Shown in pieces: positions 54,761-63,004 of a stretch of DNA of 64,000 nt. The translations under genes and the position numbers were made by a program. Source of the DNA: Chloroflexus sp. MS-G (GTDB taxonomy: Bacteria > Chloroflexota > Chloroflexia > Chloroflexales > Chloroflexaceae); the NCBI RefSeq assembly GCF_000735195.1, contig NZ_JPIM01000001.1, positions 1-64,000 on the forward strand, in the 5' to 3' direction. The notes beneath the pieces are model-generated. The model was not told the DNA's origin, ran no database searches, and was given only the letters and a program-made list of their open reading frames with translations. Each line of letters starts with the position of its first letter. Within the stretch, counting starts at the first letter, position 1.

Positions 54761-55588
54761 CTATGGCTGTACAGGGCGGGCCGATTCGACGAAGAAAATA
54801 CTCTTGTATGCACCGTCACGTCCGAACCCGCCGCCGGTCTGGAAAGTACCGGTTACTTCAACCAGGCCCCAAACAAAGCTGTTATTAGGCCCGATGGTCA
54901 AAGCCGCCGATTGCTCAGGCGGGAATTGCTCGACCCAAATTGCGCCGCCAATCGGTTGCGGGCTGGAACCATCTTCTTCGGTTGAAATACCTTCAGCCAA
55001 TACATAAATCACCGAGTTCCAGAAGTAATAGGCCTGCGTTGTAATGCGTTGTCCTTGATACTGTTCTGGATTGCGGAGCAGCTCGAAGAACGAGACCTTA
55101 TCTGGACCGAGTGGACGGTCGGTAAGTCGTTGTTCGACTCGTCGGATTCGCTCGATAGGTTCGGCACTACTGACTGTAAGCAGGTACCGGTAGGCTCCGC
55201 CTGGACCGTAGTTACCGTTTGCCTCGAATCGACCACGTACCCGAACAAATCCGTACACCGAATCACCTGGCCGATGCAAATGTTCGGTTACTTCGGCGGG
55301 AAATCCTTCCAGCCAGATTGGCTCGCCAATGGGTTGAGCATCAAGGCCGTTATCGAGTGTACTGACACCAACAGCCAATACCGATAGTGAAGGGTCGCCT
55401 GGTCGCCAAACATATGCGCCGTCAACAGTTACGTCGCGGCCTGCATATTCATCTGGCGAAGTCGTTAGTTGTTGAACATACAACGGTGTCGTAAAAGCGG
55501 AACTACGATTAGTGCAAGTAGCCAATACCAGCAGGCTCAACGTTAATATCATCAGGAGCAACGTGGCTCGCCAGGATGCGCGCAACAT
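54761..55588 (-). CDS. Predicted lipoprotein with a duplicated ~110-residue domain
   Basis: 275 residues. ATG at 55588 has GAGAGG upstream. MLRASWRATLLLMILTLSLLVLATC is a lipoprotein-type signal with the Cys at about 25. Two related halves follow: each begins '(T)SPDEYAGRDVTVDGAYVW' or 'NPEQYQGQRITTQAYYFW', continues 'VLAVGVSTLDNGLDAQPIGEPIWLEGFP' or 'VLAEGISTEEDGSSPQPIGGAIWVEQFP', and ends 'G.Y..GGAYRY..TVSSAEPI' or 'GGGFGRDGAYKSIFFVESARPV'. I do not recognise the domain; the hydrophobic/beta pattern is compatible with an OB-like fold. Surface-anchored. Confidence 0.65.
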   Translation of the reverse strand: MLRASWRATLLLMILTLSLLVLATCTNRSSAFTTPLYVQQLTTSPDEYAGRDVTVDGAYVWRPGDPSLSVLAVGVSTLDNGLDAQPIGEPIWLEGFPAEVTEHLHRPGDSVYGFVRVRGRFEANGNYGPGGAYRYLLTVSSAEPIERIRRVEQRLTDRPLGPDKVSFFELLRNPEQYQGQRITTQAYYFWNSVIYVLAEGISTEEDGSSPQPIGGAIWVEQFPPEQSAALTIGPNNSFVWGLVEVTGTFQTGGGFGRDGAYKSIFFVESARPVQP

Positions 55589-55871
55589 GCGAATATCCTC
55601 TCTTTGTGGCAGGATGCAACGTTTTGCATACAGGGCATACTGAATCAACTGCCAATTCTGCTCAGGATTATAGCAGATGGTAGCAGGGTGTTCAACCTGG
55701 AACATCTAGGGCTTTTCAGTGTTTTCAGTGTCCGTACTGCCGGACATACCTCTCTTTCATTCCCCAAAGTGAAGATGGATCGAGAGTCTACCCATCTCGC
55801 TCACCGCTCTCCCGGCTCTGTTACCTCACCATTATCGGGTGGGGAAAGAATTTTAAAAACTCCTATCCTCC

Positions 55872-56657
55872 TCACCGCAGTCCCTGTGTGCGAAGTTGCT
55901 GGTCAAGCCAGGCCATTTCGTCCGGTGAAAGGGGAGGCGGAGGAGGATCGGCGCGGTAGTCGATCACGCGCTCGTAATGGGCGCGCCGATAGACCTGGCG
56001 CAGGATTGTACCGAGGTCAAGGGCGACATCCGGGTCAGGGTAAACGAGTGGTACCGGCAAGACCGGCAATGGGTCACTAAGGGCAATCGGCCAGACCTCG
56101 ACCAGAGGACGGCGATAGGCACGGCTGAGGAAGGCGTAGTAGGCGGCAGGGGGGAGGGGACGGGCAAGCTGAGGGCGAACCCCAGCGCGCAAGAGGTCAA
56201 TTTCCAACAGGTGGACATTGCTGGTGAAGAGTTCCTGCCGCTTCTTTTCGTAGGCATCAGCCCCGTCAGGGCCGGGGCGTTTGTTAGCGGGGGAGAGCAA
56301 TTCAATGGCGGTAATCAGGGTTTGCTGAAGCACCGAGCGGATTTCAATCCGGGCATACCGGGTGGGCACGGTGATCGAGACTGGAATGGTGAGTGGGGCC
56401 GGGGTGATTGTAGCGGTCGATGTGCCGGTATCGGTAGACTCGTCGCGAAACACGCCGACATCGGGCACGAACACCTGGCGGGTGGGGGCAATTTCGATAC
56501 TTTCGAGGGCGATGTAGGGGGTGATGAGTGCAACATAGTTTGGTCCGAGCTGTTCCTGGATAGCATCACACATTGCACTGATGATGCGTGCGTGTACATC
56601 AGGCCATAGTGCGGGTAGTTCGAGGTAGGGATCCATACCGGGGAAAGGCAGTTCCAT
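55872..56657 (-). CDS. DUF4058-family protein, copy 1
   Basis: 261 residues. MELPFPGMDPYLELPALWPDVHARIISAMCDAIQEQLGPNYVALITPYIALESIEI is the DUF4058 opening (FPGMDPYLE...WPDVH). TRYARIEIRSVLQQTLITAIELLSPANKRPGPD and YVVLLSRAYRRPLVEVWPI-type segments follow. The family is common in Chloroflexota, Cyanobacteria and Planctomycetes; its ITAIELLSPANK stretch resembles a restriction-endonuclease-like core, but no function is proved. A GAGG-type SD precedes the ATG. It is a near-identical tandem copy of 56779-57564. Confidence 0.8.
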   Translation of the reverse strand: MELPFPGMDPYLELPALWPDVHARIISAMCDAIQEQLGPNYVALITPYIALESIEIAPTRQVFVPDVGVFRDESTDTGTSTATITPAPLTIPVSITVPTRYARIEIRSVLQQTLITAIELLSPANKRPGPDGADAYEKKRQELFTSNVHLLEIDLLRAGVRPQLARPLPPAAYYAFLSRAYRRPLVEVWPIALSDPLPVLPVPLVYPDPDVALDLGTILRQVYRRAHYERVIDYRADPPPPPLSPDEMAWLDQQLRTQGLR

Positions 56658-56778
56658 AATGGCCTCCGTTGTGGTACAAGCGTGAGAGTCTCCCTATCGT
56701 ACAAACTGCGTGACATTTGCTATGCCTCTGATTTTGATTATGTGACATAATTGTGCGTTGTTGAAGGTAAATCTCTCC

Positions 56779-57564
56779 TCACCGCAGTCCCTGTGTGCGA
56801 AGTTGCTGGTCAAGCCAGGCCATTTCGTCTGGTGAAAGGGGAGGCGGAGGGGGATCGGCGCGGTAGTCGATCACGCGCTCGTAATGGGCGCGCCGATAGA
56901 CCTGGCGCAGGATCGTGCCGAGGTCAAGGGCGACATCCGAGTCGGGATAAGCGAGTGGTACCGGCAAGACCGGCAATGGGTCACTAAGGGCAATCGGCCA
57001 GACCTCGACCAGAGGACGGCGATAGGCACGGCTGAGGAAGGCGTAGTAGGCCGCAGGGGGGAGGGGACGGGCGAGTTGAGGGCGAACCCCGGCGCGCAAG
57101 AGGTCAATTTCCAACAGGTGGACATTACTGGTGAAGAGTTCCTGCCGCTTCTTTTCGTAGGCATCAGCCCCGTCAGGGCCGGGGCGTTTGTTAGCGGGGG
57201 AGAGCAATTCAATGGCGGTAATCAGGGTTTGCTGGAGCACCGAGCGGATTTCAATCCGGGCATATCGTGTGGGCACGGTGATCGAGACCGGAATGGTGAG
57301 TGGGGCAGGGGTGATGGTAGCGGTTGGTGTGCCGGTATCGGTAGGCTCGTCGCGAAACACGCCGACATCGGGCACGAACACCTGGCGGATGGGTGCAATT
57401 TCAATACTTTCGAGTGCGAGGTAGGGGGTGATGAGCGCGACATAGTTTGGTCCGAGCTGTTCCTGAAGGGCATCACGCATTGCAGCAATCAATGCTGCGT
57501 GTACATCAGGCCACAGTGCAGGCAGTTCGAGGTAGGGATCCATACCGGGGAAAGGCAGTTCCAT
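56779..57564 (-). CDS. DUF4058-family protein, copy 2
   Basis: 261 residues, same length as copy 1, with about twenty amino-acid differences, mostly in the N-terminal half (for example HAALIAAMRDALQEQ against HARIISAMCDAIQEQ). The two genes lie head to tail in the same orientation about 907 bp apart, and their intergenic spacers share the CTCCTCACCGCAGTCC junction near the stop codons, so the duplication is recent. The ATG at 57564 is preceded by GGAGG-like TGGAGGCC. A longer frame reaches to 57594 but lacks support. Confidence 0.8.
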   Translation of the reverse strand: MELPFPGMDPYLELPALWPDVHAALIAAMRDALQEQLGPNYVALITPYLALESIEIAPIRQVFVPDVGVFRDEPTDTGTPTATITPAPLTIPVSITVPTRYARIEIRSVLQQTLITAIELLSPANKRPGPDGADAYEKKRQELFTSNVHLLEIDLLRAGVRPQLARPLPPAAYYAFLSRAYRRPLVEVWPIALSDPLPVLPVPLAYPDSDVALDLGTILRQVYRRAHYERVIDYRADPPPPPLSPDEMAWLDQQLRTQGLR

Positions 57565-57926
57565 AATGGCCTCCAAGAGAGTAATTATCAGCATGATACC
57601 ATACGATTAAGATAGAGGATGCCCCCTTCGCTGAGAGTATCTCCGCTCCGAACATCCTCTCTTCAGTAATCGGCTGTCCGGTCTCCTCCTTCCTTTTACC
57701 GTTTGGAATTAGAAGAAGTTCGCGGAAGGTGAGAGAGGAAAAATGTTTCCCTTATGTGATCTTATTCACTATTGGCAAGAGGCTTGACATGTGGTACATC
57801 GATCAGTATGATGATGATTACCTGAATGGATAAACAATTGTCCATTATTACAACATCTATCTGCATATCGTCGGTCACATATAAACTCCGACGTCGTGCA
57901 CATTAACAACTACATAGGAGGCTACC
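57565..57926. other. Intergenic region with the rny promoter
   Basis: About 360 bp between divergent genes. The right half carries the rny promoter. An AATGGA...TCCATT inverted repeat lies near 57825-57850. The left part (57610-57750) is a degraded C/T- and G/A-rich stretch, without a supported gene. Confidence 0.5.
57784..57812 (+). promoter_or_regulatory. rny promoter
   Basis: TTGACA (57784-57789) and TATGAT (57807-57812), 17-bp spacer. Predicted start near 57820, about 107 nt before the GTG start. Confidence 0.8.
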
Positions 57927-59459
57927 GTGACAGAGTTACTCTGGGCCGTCATCGCCCTACTGGTAGGGCTGGTCGGCGGTGCAGGCATAGGCATCTGGTG
58001 GGCGAACAATGGGGTAAGCTCACTGGTCCAACGTAAAGCTGCAGAAGCTCGCCTGCTGATTGAAGAGGCACGCTCGCAGCAAAAAGAAATTCTCTTGCAA
58101 GCCAAAGATGAAGCATTACGCATCAGAAATGAAGCTGAAGCTGAATTGCGTGAATCGCGACAGAGCTTGCAAAAACAGGAAGAACGTCTGCAACGTAAAG
58201 AGGAAAATATCGATCGGAAATTGGAAGGAATAGAGCGACGTGAGCGGTTAATCCAGCAGCGTGAGCGGCAAATTGAACAGTTGACGCAGGAAGCTGAACG
58301 GCTACGGCGTCAGCAAGCGCAGGAACTGGAACGAATCTCACAACTATCGCGTGAGGAAGCTCGTTCGATCATCCTGGCCGAAGTTGAACGCGAAACACGC
58401 GAAGATGCTGCTCGGCGCATCCGTGAACTCGAACAGCAAACAAAAGAAGAGGCCGATAAGATTGCCCGAAAAATCATCGGACTGGCAATTCAACGCTGTG
58501 CGAGTGATTACGTTGCAGAAATGACCGTCTCAACGGTGAATCTGCCGAGTGAAGAACTGAAAGGGCGCATCATTGGCCGCGAAGGGCGCAATATTCGTGC
58601 TTTTGAGCAGATCACCGGTGTTGATATTATTGTTGATGATACCCCTGAAGCAGTGACGCTGTCGTGTCACGATCCGGTACGTCGGGAAGTGGCCCGAGTG
58701 GCACTGTTGAAGTTATTAAAGGATGGTCGTATCCATCCATCACGAATTGAGGAGGTGGTACACAAGACACAACTCGAGATCGAGCAAATTATGCGCGAAG
58801 AGGGTGAGCGTGTGGCCTACGAAGCGAATGTGCAGGGTTTACACCCCGATCTCATTAAGCTGCTCGGTCGTTTGAAATATCGTACCAGTTATGGGCAGAA
58901 TGTCTTGCAACATTCGCTTGAATGTGCCTTGCTCGCGGCACATATGGCTGCCGAACTAGGCGCCAATATCAATGTTGCCAAAACGGCTGCCTTGCTCCAC
59001 GATATTGGCAAGGCGGTTGATCACGAAGTACAAGGACCACATGCCTTGATCGGCGCAGAAATTGCTCGTCGACTCGGTCGCTCGGCGGCTATCGTTCACG
59101 CTATTGCGGCACATCATTACGATGAGGAACCGCAGACGGTTGAAGCATTTCTGGTCATCGCTGCGGACGCAATCTCTGGTGCCCGTCCGGGCGCTCGTCG
59201 TGAGACACTCGACCTCTATATCAAGCGCTTAGAAGCTCTTGAAACCGTCGCAACGTCGTTCCCTGGTGTTCAACGTGCATTCGCGGTCCAGGCTGGTCGC
59301 GAAGTGCGTGTGATGGTACAACCAGATCAGATAGATGATCTGGCCAGTATTCATCTGGCTCGCAACGTTGCCAGGAAGATCGAAGAGAGCTTGCAGTATC
59401 CTGGTCAAATCAAGGTCACGATCATTCGCGAAACCCGTGCCGTTGATTACGCACGGTAG
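57927..59459 (+). CDS. rny: Ribonuclease Y
   Basis: 510 residues, standard. N-terminal membrane anchor ([23 protein letters not shown]), a long coiled coil to about 170 ([55 protein letters not shown]), a KH domain with [29 protein letters not shown] (about 208-240) and an HD domain ([11 protein letters not shown]...[16 protein letters not shown]). Membrane-bound endoribonuclease that starts mRNA decay and processing. GTG start with AGGAGG upstream. In Firmicutes a spoVS-like gene often follows, as here. Confidence 0.97.
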   Translation: MTELLWAVIALLVGLVGGAGIGIWWANNGVSSLVQRKAAEARLLIEEARSQQKEILLQAKDEALRIRNEAEAELRESRQSLQKQEERLQRKEENIDRKLEGIERRERLIQQRERQIEQLTQEAERLRRQQAQELERISQLSREEARSIILAEVERETREDAARRIRELEQQTKEEADKIARKIIGLAIQRCASDYVAEMTVSTVNLPSEELKGRIIGREGRNIRAFEQITGVDIIVDDTPEAVTLSCHDPVRREVARVALLKLLKDGRIHPSRIEEVVHKTQLEIEQIMREEGERVAYEANVQGLHPDLIKLLGRLKYRTSYGQNVLQHSLECALLAAHMAAELGANINVAKTAALLHDIGKAVDHEVQGPHALIGAEIARRLGRSAAIVHAIAAHHYDEEPQTVEAFLVIAADAISGARPGARRETLDLYIKRLEALETVATSFPGVQRAFAVQAGREVRVMVQPDQIDDLASIHLARNVARKIEESLQYPGQIKVTIIRETRAVDYAR

Positions 59460-59523
59460 TATATCAGGCCAGATGATCTTCAAATTGGTGATCATTTGGT
59501 CTGCAAATCACGATAGCGTGTGG

Positions 59524-59529
59524 TACAAT
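59524..59529 (+). promoter_or_regulatory. Likely extended -10 for spoVS
   Basis: TACAAT preceded directly by TGG (extended -10, TGG-TACAAT). The upstream region has no good -35 at 17 bp; TTGGTC lies 25 bp upstream. It is 134 bp before the spoVS start. Confidence 0.4.
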
Positions 59530-59657
59530 AAGGGCACGCTTTCGGTCATCGGCTATAAGGTTCTTGTACACAAGGAGGCTGCGCCGGTATGAACCTGGCA
59601 ACTCCGCCCGATGATACGAGTCGTCGTTTATCTATACGTCACCAACAGGAGGAAGCT

Positions 59658-59990
59658 ATGAGCAACGCCCAGCCGCTAGAGCGGGCTGTCGGCGAAGGTA
59701 GCGCCGCCCCCGCTCGTCAGCAGCGTAGTGCCGAGGTCTTGAAGGTCTCGACCCGCTCGCGGCCGAGTGCCGTTGCCGGCGCGATTGCCGGTGTTATGCG
59801 CGAGAATGGTTCGGCCGAAGTGCAGTCGATCGGCGCTGGCGCGACGAATCAGGCAATTAAAGCTGTTGCTATCGCTCGCGCATATCTGAGTGAGGAGGGG
59901 ATCGATATCGTCTGTATTCCGTCATTTATCGATGTGTCAATTGATGACGAAGAGCGCACTGCTATTCGTCTCCTCATTGAACGCCGGTAG
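59658..59990 (+). CDS. spoVS: Stage V sporulation protein S homologue
   Basis: 110 residues, with an Ala-rich N-terminal extension of about 25 residues before the conserved core SAEVLKVSTRSRPSAVAGAIAGVMRENGSAEVQSIGAGATNQAIKAVAIARAYLSEEGIDIVCIPSFIDVSIDDEERTAIRLLIERR. The Alba-like nucleic-acid-binding fold is expected. ATG at 59658 has AGGAGG at optimal distance; an ATG at 59589 also has AAGGAGG and could give a longer form. Chloroflexus is not known to sporulate, so the role is likely regulatory. A stem-loop follows. Confidence 0.92.
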   Translation: MSNAQPLERAVGEGSAAPARQQRSAEVLKVSTRSRPSAVAGAIAGVMRENGSAEVQSIGAGATNQAIKAVAIARAYLSEEGIDIVCIPSFIDVSIDDEERTAIRLLIERR

Positions 59991-60018
59991 TCTCCTGTGT
60001 GGCTCCGTCGTTGCTCGT

Positions 60019-60057
60019 AAGGCATCTCCCCACAGGAGATGCCTTTACTGTTTTCAG
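60019..60057 (+). terminator. Stem-loop after spoVS
   Basis: A perfect 11-bp stem (AAGGCATCTCC at 60019-60029, GGAGATGCCTT at 60035-60045) with a 5-nt loop, followed by TACTGTTTT. The T-tract is interrupted, so termination strength is uncertain. Confidence 0.6.
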
Positions 60058-60326
60058 GTACGGGCTGTCCGAAGGCCGGTATGACGTTCTTCGCATAGAA
60101 TTGCCAGCAAAGGTGTGAGTACAGCCGGCCTCGCCTATCTCTCGTATTGAACGCTGCGGTGTTGTGTCCCTGATCGGCCGTTATCCGATCAGATTTTAGC
60201 GCACCAATCCTGCGGTACAATGGTGCTCACAACGATGTGATACTATCTCGTAGATAGTTCGAGTGCTCCGGCAGCGGATGCCAGGTTCGCAGATGTTGGA
60301 TGTAATGCTGATTGCAGGTTTTCCCA

Positions 60327-62168
60327 ATGGAAGAAATTGCACGCTTCTTACGCTCTTACCCACCCTTTGACCGCCTTCCTGATCAAGTGGTCTCACAGAT
60401 TGCCGGTGAATTGCAGATTGAGTTTGTCCGGTCCGGGCAGACCATCTTGACCCGAGGTGGAAAGCCTTCCGAGTTTTTGTACATTGTGTGTAAAGGATCG
60501 GTTGATTTACTGCGTGGCGAAGATCAGATTGTTGATACACTTGGCCCTGGCGAAGCCTTTGGTCATCCCTCATTGATTCGTGGTCAGCCGCCGCTGGTAA
60601 CCGTGCGTGCGCACACCGATACGCTGCTCTATTTGTTGCCCGGTGCAATTTTTCACCGTCTCCGTGCTGAATATCCTCAGTTTGCCGCTTTTTTTGCTGC
60701 TTCCGTGATTGAGCGACTCGGTTATGCCCTTCAGTCACGGCAGGCGGAATCTAATCCGGCGCTGTTTCAAACCCGGCTCCGTGATCTGGTTGCACGGCCA
60801 CCGGTATCGATCAGCGCTGATGCTACTGTGGGTGATGCTGCCCGACTGATGCGTGCTGAACGTATTTCCTCATTAATTGTTGATCAGGTTCCACCTGGAA
60901 TTATCACTGATCGTGATTTGCGCAATCGGGTGTTAGCTGAAGGGTTGCCGGATACAACACCGGTACGACAGGTGATGAGTGCGCCGGCAACTACTATCTC
61001 GGCGGATGCATTAGCCTTCGAGGGCTTGCTGCTCATGCTCGAACGCGGGATTCACCATTTGCCGCTGGTCGATGGTGATCAGATCGTAGGTGTGATTACT
61101 CACACTGATATTTTACGCCGACAAAGCAATAGCCCACTGTTTCTACCGCGACTGTTGCAACGAGCGACATCGCTGGCCGATCTCCGTCGATATACCGATC
61201 AGGTAGCCGAGGCCGTGGGCACGTTGATGGCGGCAGGAGCACGGGTCAGTGATATTGGTCGTGTGGTCGCTGTTGCCCACGACGCTTTGTTACAACGTCT
61301 GCTGCGTGATGCCGAAGCTCAACTTGGTCCACCACCGGTACCATATGCCTGGCTGGTACTTGGTTCAGAGGGACGTTATGAACAGACCCTCCGCACCGAT
61401 CAAGATAATGCCCTGGTGTATGACGATTCGGCGTCATCAGAAGATGTCTCTTATTTCGAGAAACTAGCCGAATTGGTAGTCGGCTGGCTGGTTGAATGTG
61501 GCTTTCCGCGCTGTCCTGGTAATATCATGGCGACCAATCCTGAGTGGCGACAGCCGTTATCGGTTTGGCAACACTACTTCCGGCGCTGGATCGAAATTCC
61601 TAATGAGGAGGCGCTGTTGCGAATTGCAATCTTTTTTGACTACCGGCAGGTGTACGGACAGCTACCCGCAGAGCTGGTGTTACGCACCATTACCCAACAC
61701 GCCGCTGAACATCGTATCTTCATAGCACGATTGGCTCGTGCGGCGTTGCGTCAACCGGCACCGCTGACCTTCTTCCGTCAGGTCGCCCTCGAACGTCGCG
61801 GTGAACAGCGCGATCTGCTTGATCTCAAACTTCGCGGAACAGCAATGGTTGTTGATCTGGCGCGTCTTTTTGCGCTCGAAGCGCATAGTAATGAGACAAA
61901 CACGATTGCGCGTTTGCGGGCAGCAAAGGCTGCTGGTGTTCTCAGCCATGAAGACGCCGATAATTTGATCAGTGCGTTTGAATTACTCTCCAGTTTGCGC
62001 TTACATCATCAGCAAAAACAGATCGCTCTTGGTTTGCCGCCTGATAATCTGATCAACTTTCATCAATTAGGGCCACGTGAACGTCGTGAAGTGAAAGAGT
62101 CGTTACAGGCGATTGCCTCAGTGCAGCGTGGAGTTGCGCTCATGTTTCAAACTGATCGGCTGGCGTAG
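60327..62168 (+). CDS. cNMP-binding / CBS-domain / DUF294 nucleotidyltransferase-like protein
   Basis: 613 residues. Residues about 1-140 are a cyclic-nucleotide-binding fold (ILTRGGKPSEFLYIVCKGSVDLLRGEDQIVDTLGPGEAFGHPSLI); about 150-275 a CBS pair (PPVSISADATVGDAARLMRAERISSLIVDQ, GIITDRDLRNRV, VGVITHTDIL); about 290-600 a DUF294/GlnD-like nucleotidyltransferase region with WLVLGSEGRYEQTLRTDQDNALVYDD (metal-binding Asp pair). This layout is found in sensors linked to carbon or energy status. The substrate is unknown. The ATG at 60327 is used; a TTG at 60312 is an alternative. Followed 8 bp later by a DnaQ-like exonuclease. Confidence 0.85.
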   Translation: MEEIARFLRSYPPFDRLPDQVVSQIAGELQIEFVRSGQTILTRGGKPSEFLYIVCKGSVDLLRGEDQIVDTLGPGEAFGHPSLIRGQPPLVTVRAHTDTLLYLLPGAIFHRLRAEYPQFAAFFAASVIERLGYALQSRQAESNPALFQTRLRDLVARPPVSISADATVGDAARLMRAERISSLIVDQVPPGIITDRDLRNRVLAEGLPDTTPVRQVMSAPATTISADALAFEGLLLMLERGIHHLPLVDGDQIVGVITHTDILRRQSNSPLFLPRLLQRATSLADLRRYTDQVAEAVGTLMAAGARVSDIGRVVAVAHDALLQRLLRDAEAQLGPPPVPYAWLVLGSEGRYEQTLRTDQDNALVYDDSASSEDVSYFEKLAELVVGWLVECGFPRCPGNIMATNPEWRQPLSVWQHYFRRWIEIPNEEALLRIAIFFDYRQVYGQLPAELVLRTITQHAAEHRIFIARLARAALRQPAPLTFFRQVALERRGEQRDLLDLKLRGTAMVVDLARLFALEAHSNETNTIARLRAAKAAGVLSHEDADNLISAFELLSSLRLHHQQKQIALGLPPDNLINFHQLGPRERREVKESLQAIASVQRGVALMFQTDRLA

Positions 62169-62176
62169 AGGTGTCT

Positions 62177-62875
62177 ATGGCATTTTGGTCGCGTTTTTTT
62201 CAGCGGATTCCGCCTGCCGATTTTGTGCGTGCATATCAGGCGTTTCCTGAGCCTGACCCAAAATTGCCGTGGCGTGAGGTGCCTTACACGGTGATCGATG
62301 TAGAAACAACCGGACTTGATCCCCGGCGTGATGCACTGATTGCGATCGGTGCGGTGAATGTTGAGAATGGTCGTGTGTTATTGAAGCAGACGTGGTATTC
62401 GCTGATCCGCCCCCCTGCTGATCGTGAACCAAGCGTGGAGAGTATTCGTATCCATCATCTTACTCCCGAAGAGCTACAGCATGCGCCGCCGCCCGCAGAG
62501 GTGTTGGCCGAGTTGTTGCAGCGGATTGCCGGGCGTGTGTTGGTGGTCCACGTAGCGCAGGTTGACGTGCGCTTTATCAATGCCGCCTTAAAACCATTCG
62601 GCGGTCGGCTCCGCCGCCCAATTCTGGATACAGCCCGGCTGGCTTTAACCCTGCACTTGAATGCACGTTGGTCGGGTGAACAGCCGCACGATATGCCTGA
62701 TCCGGCGATTGAACTGCGTGCGCTAGCGACAGCACTCGGTTTGCCGGTGTATGCACAACACAATGCGCTTAACGATGCAGTGACGACGGCGCAGCTCTTT
62801 ATTGCGCAGGCCACAATACTGGCCGATCAGGGCCGAAGTAATCTGGCCGGTTTGATCCGGGCGGGTGGGGTGTGA
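62177..62875 (+). CDS. DnaQ-like 3'-5' exonuclease (pol III epsilon type)
   Basis: 232 residues. YTVIDVETTGLDPRRDALIAIGAVNVENGRVL carries Exo I (DxE); VLVVHVAQVDVRFINAALKPFG carries Exo II (the usual H-N-x-x-F-D reads H-V-A-Q-V-D); HNALNDAVTTAQLFI carries Exo III (H-x4-D). A DEDDh-family nuclease. SD GAGG supports the ATG at 62177. It follows the DUF294 protein with an 8-bp gap, a pairing seen in other bacteria (cNMP/CBS/DUF294 + exonuclease), suggesting a joint signalling role rather than replication proofreading. Confidence 0.85.
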   Translation: MAFWSRFFQRIPPADFVRAYQAFPEPDPKLPWREVPYTVIDVETTGLDPRRDALIAIGAVNVENGRVLLKQTWYSLIRPPADREPSVESIRIHHLTPEELQHAPPPAEVLAELLQRIAGRVLVVHVAQVDVRFINAALKPFGGRLRRPILDTARLALTLHLNARWSGEQPHDMPDPAIELRALATALGLPVYAQHNALNDAVTTAQLFIAQATILADQGRSNLAGLIRAGGV

Positions 62876-63004
62876 CGTATACTGGCCGGTGGTTGGGCAG
62901 AGGTAATGGTTTGTAATAGCTCTGACAGATGGGTAGGCGAGTTCACTGAAAATGCTGCGCTCATGAGGGTTTTGTAGCTCTTTGTTCCATAAAAGTAGGA
63001 GCCT

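Noticed and set aside
50518..60045. Shared segment GGAGATGCCTTTA near 50518 and 60035
   Set aside because: The first copy has no matching upstream arm, so it is likely chance or a relic rather than a common terminator.
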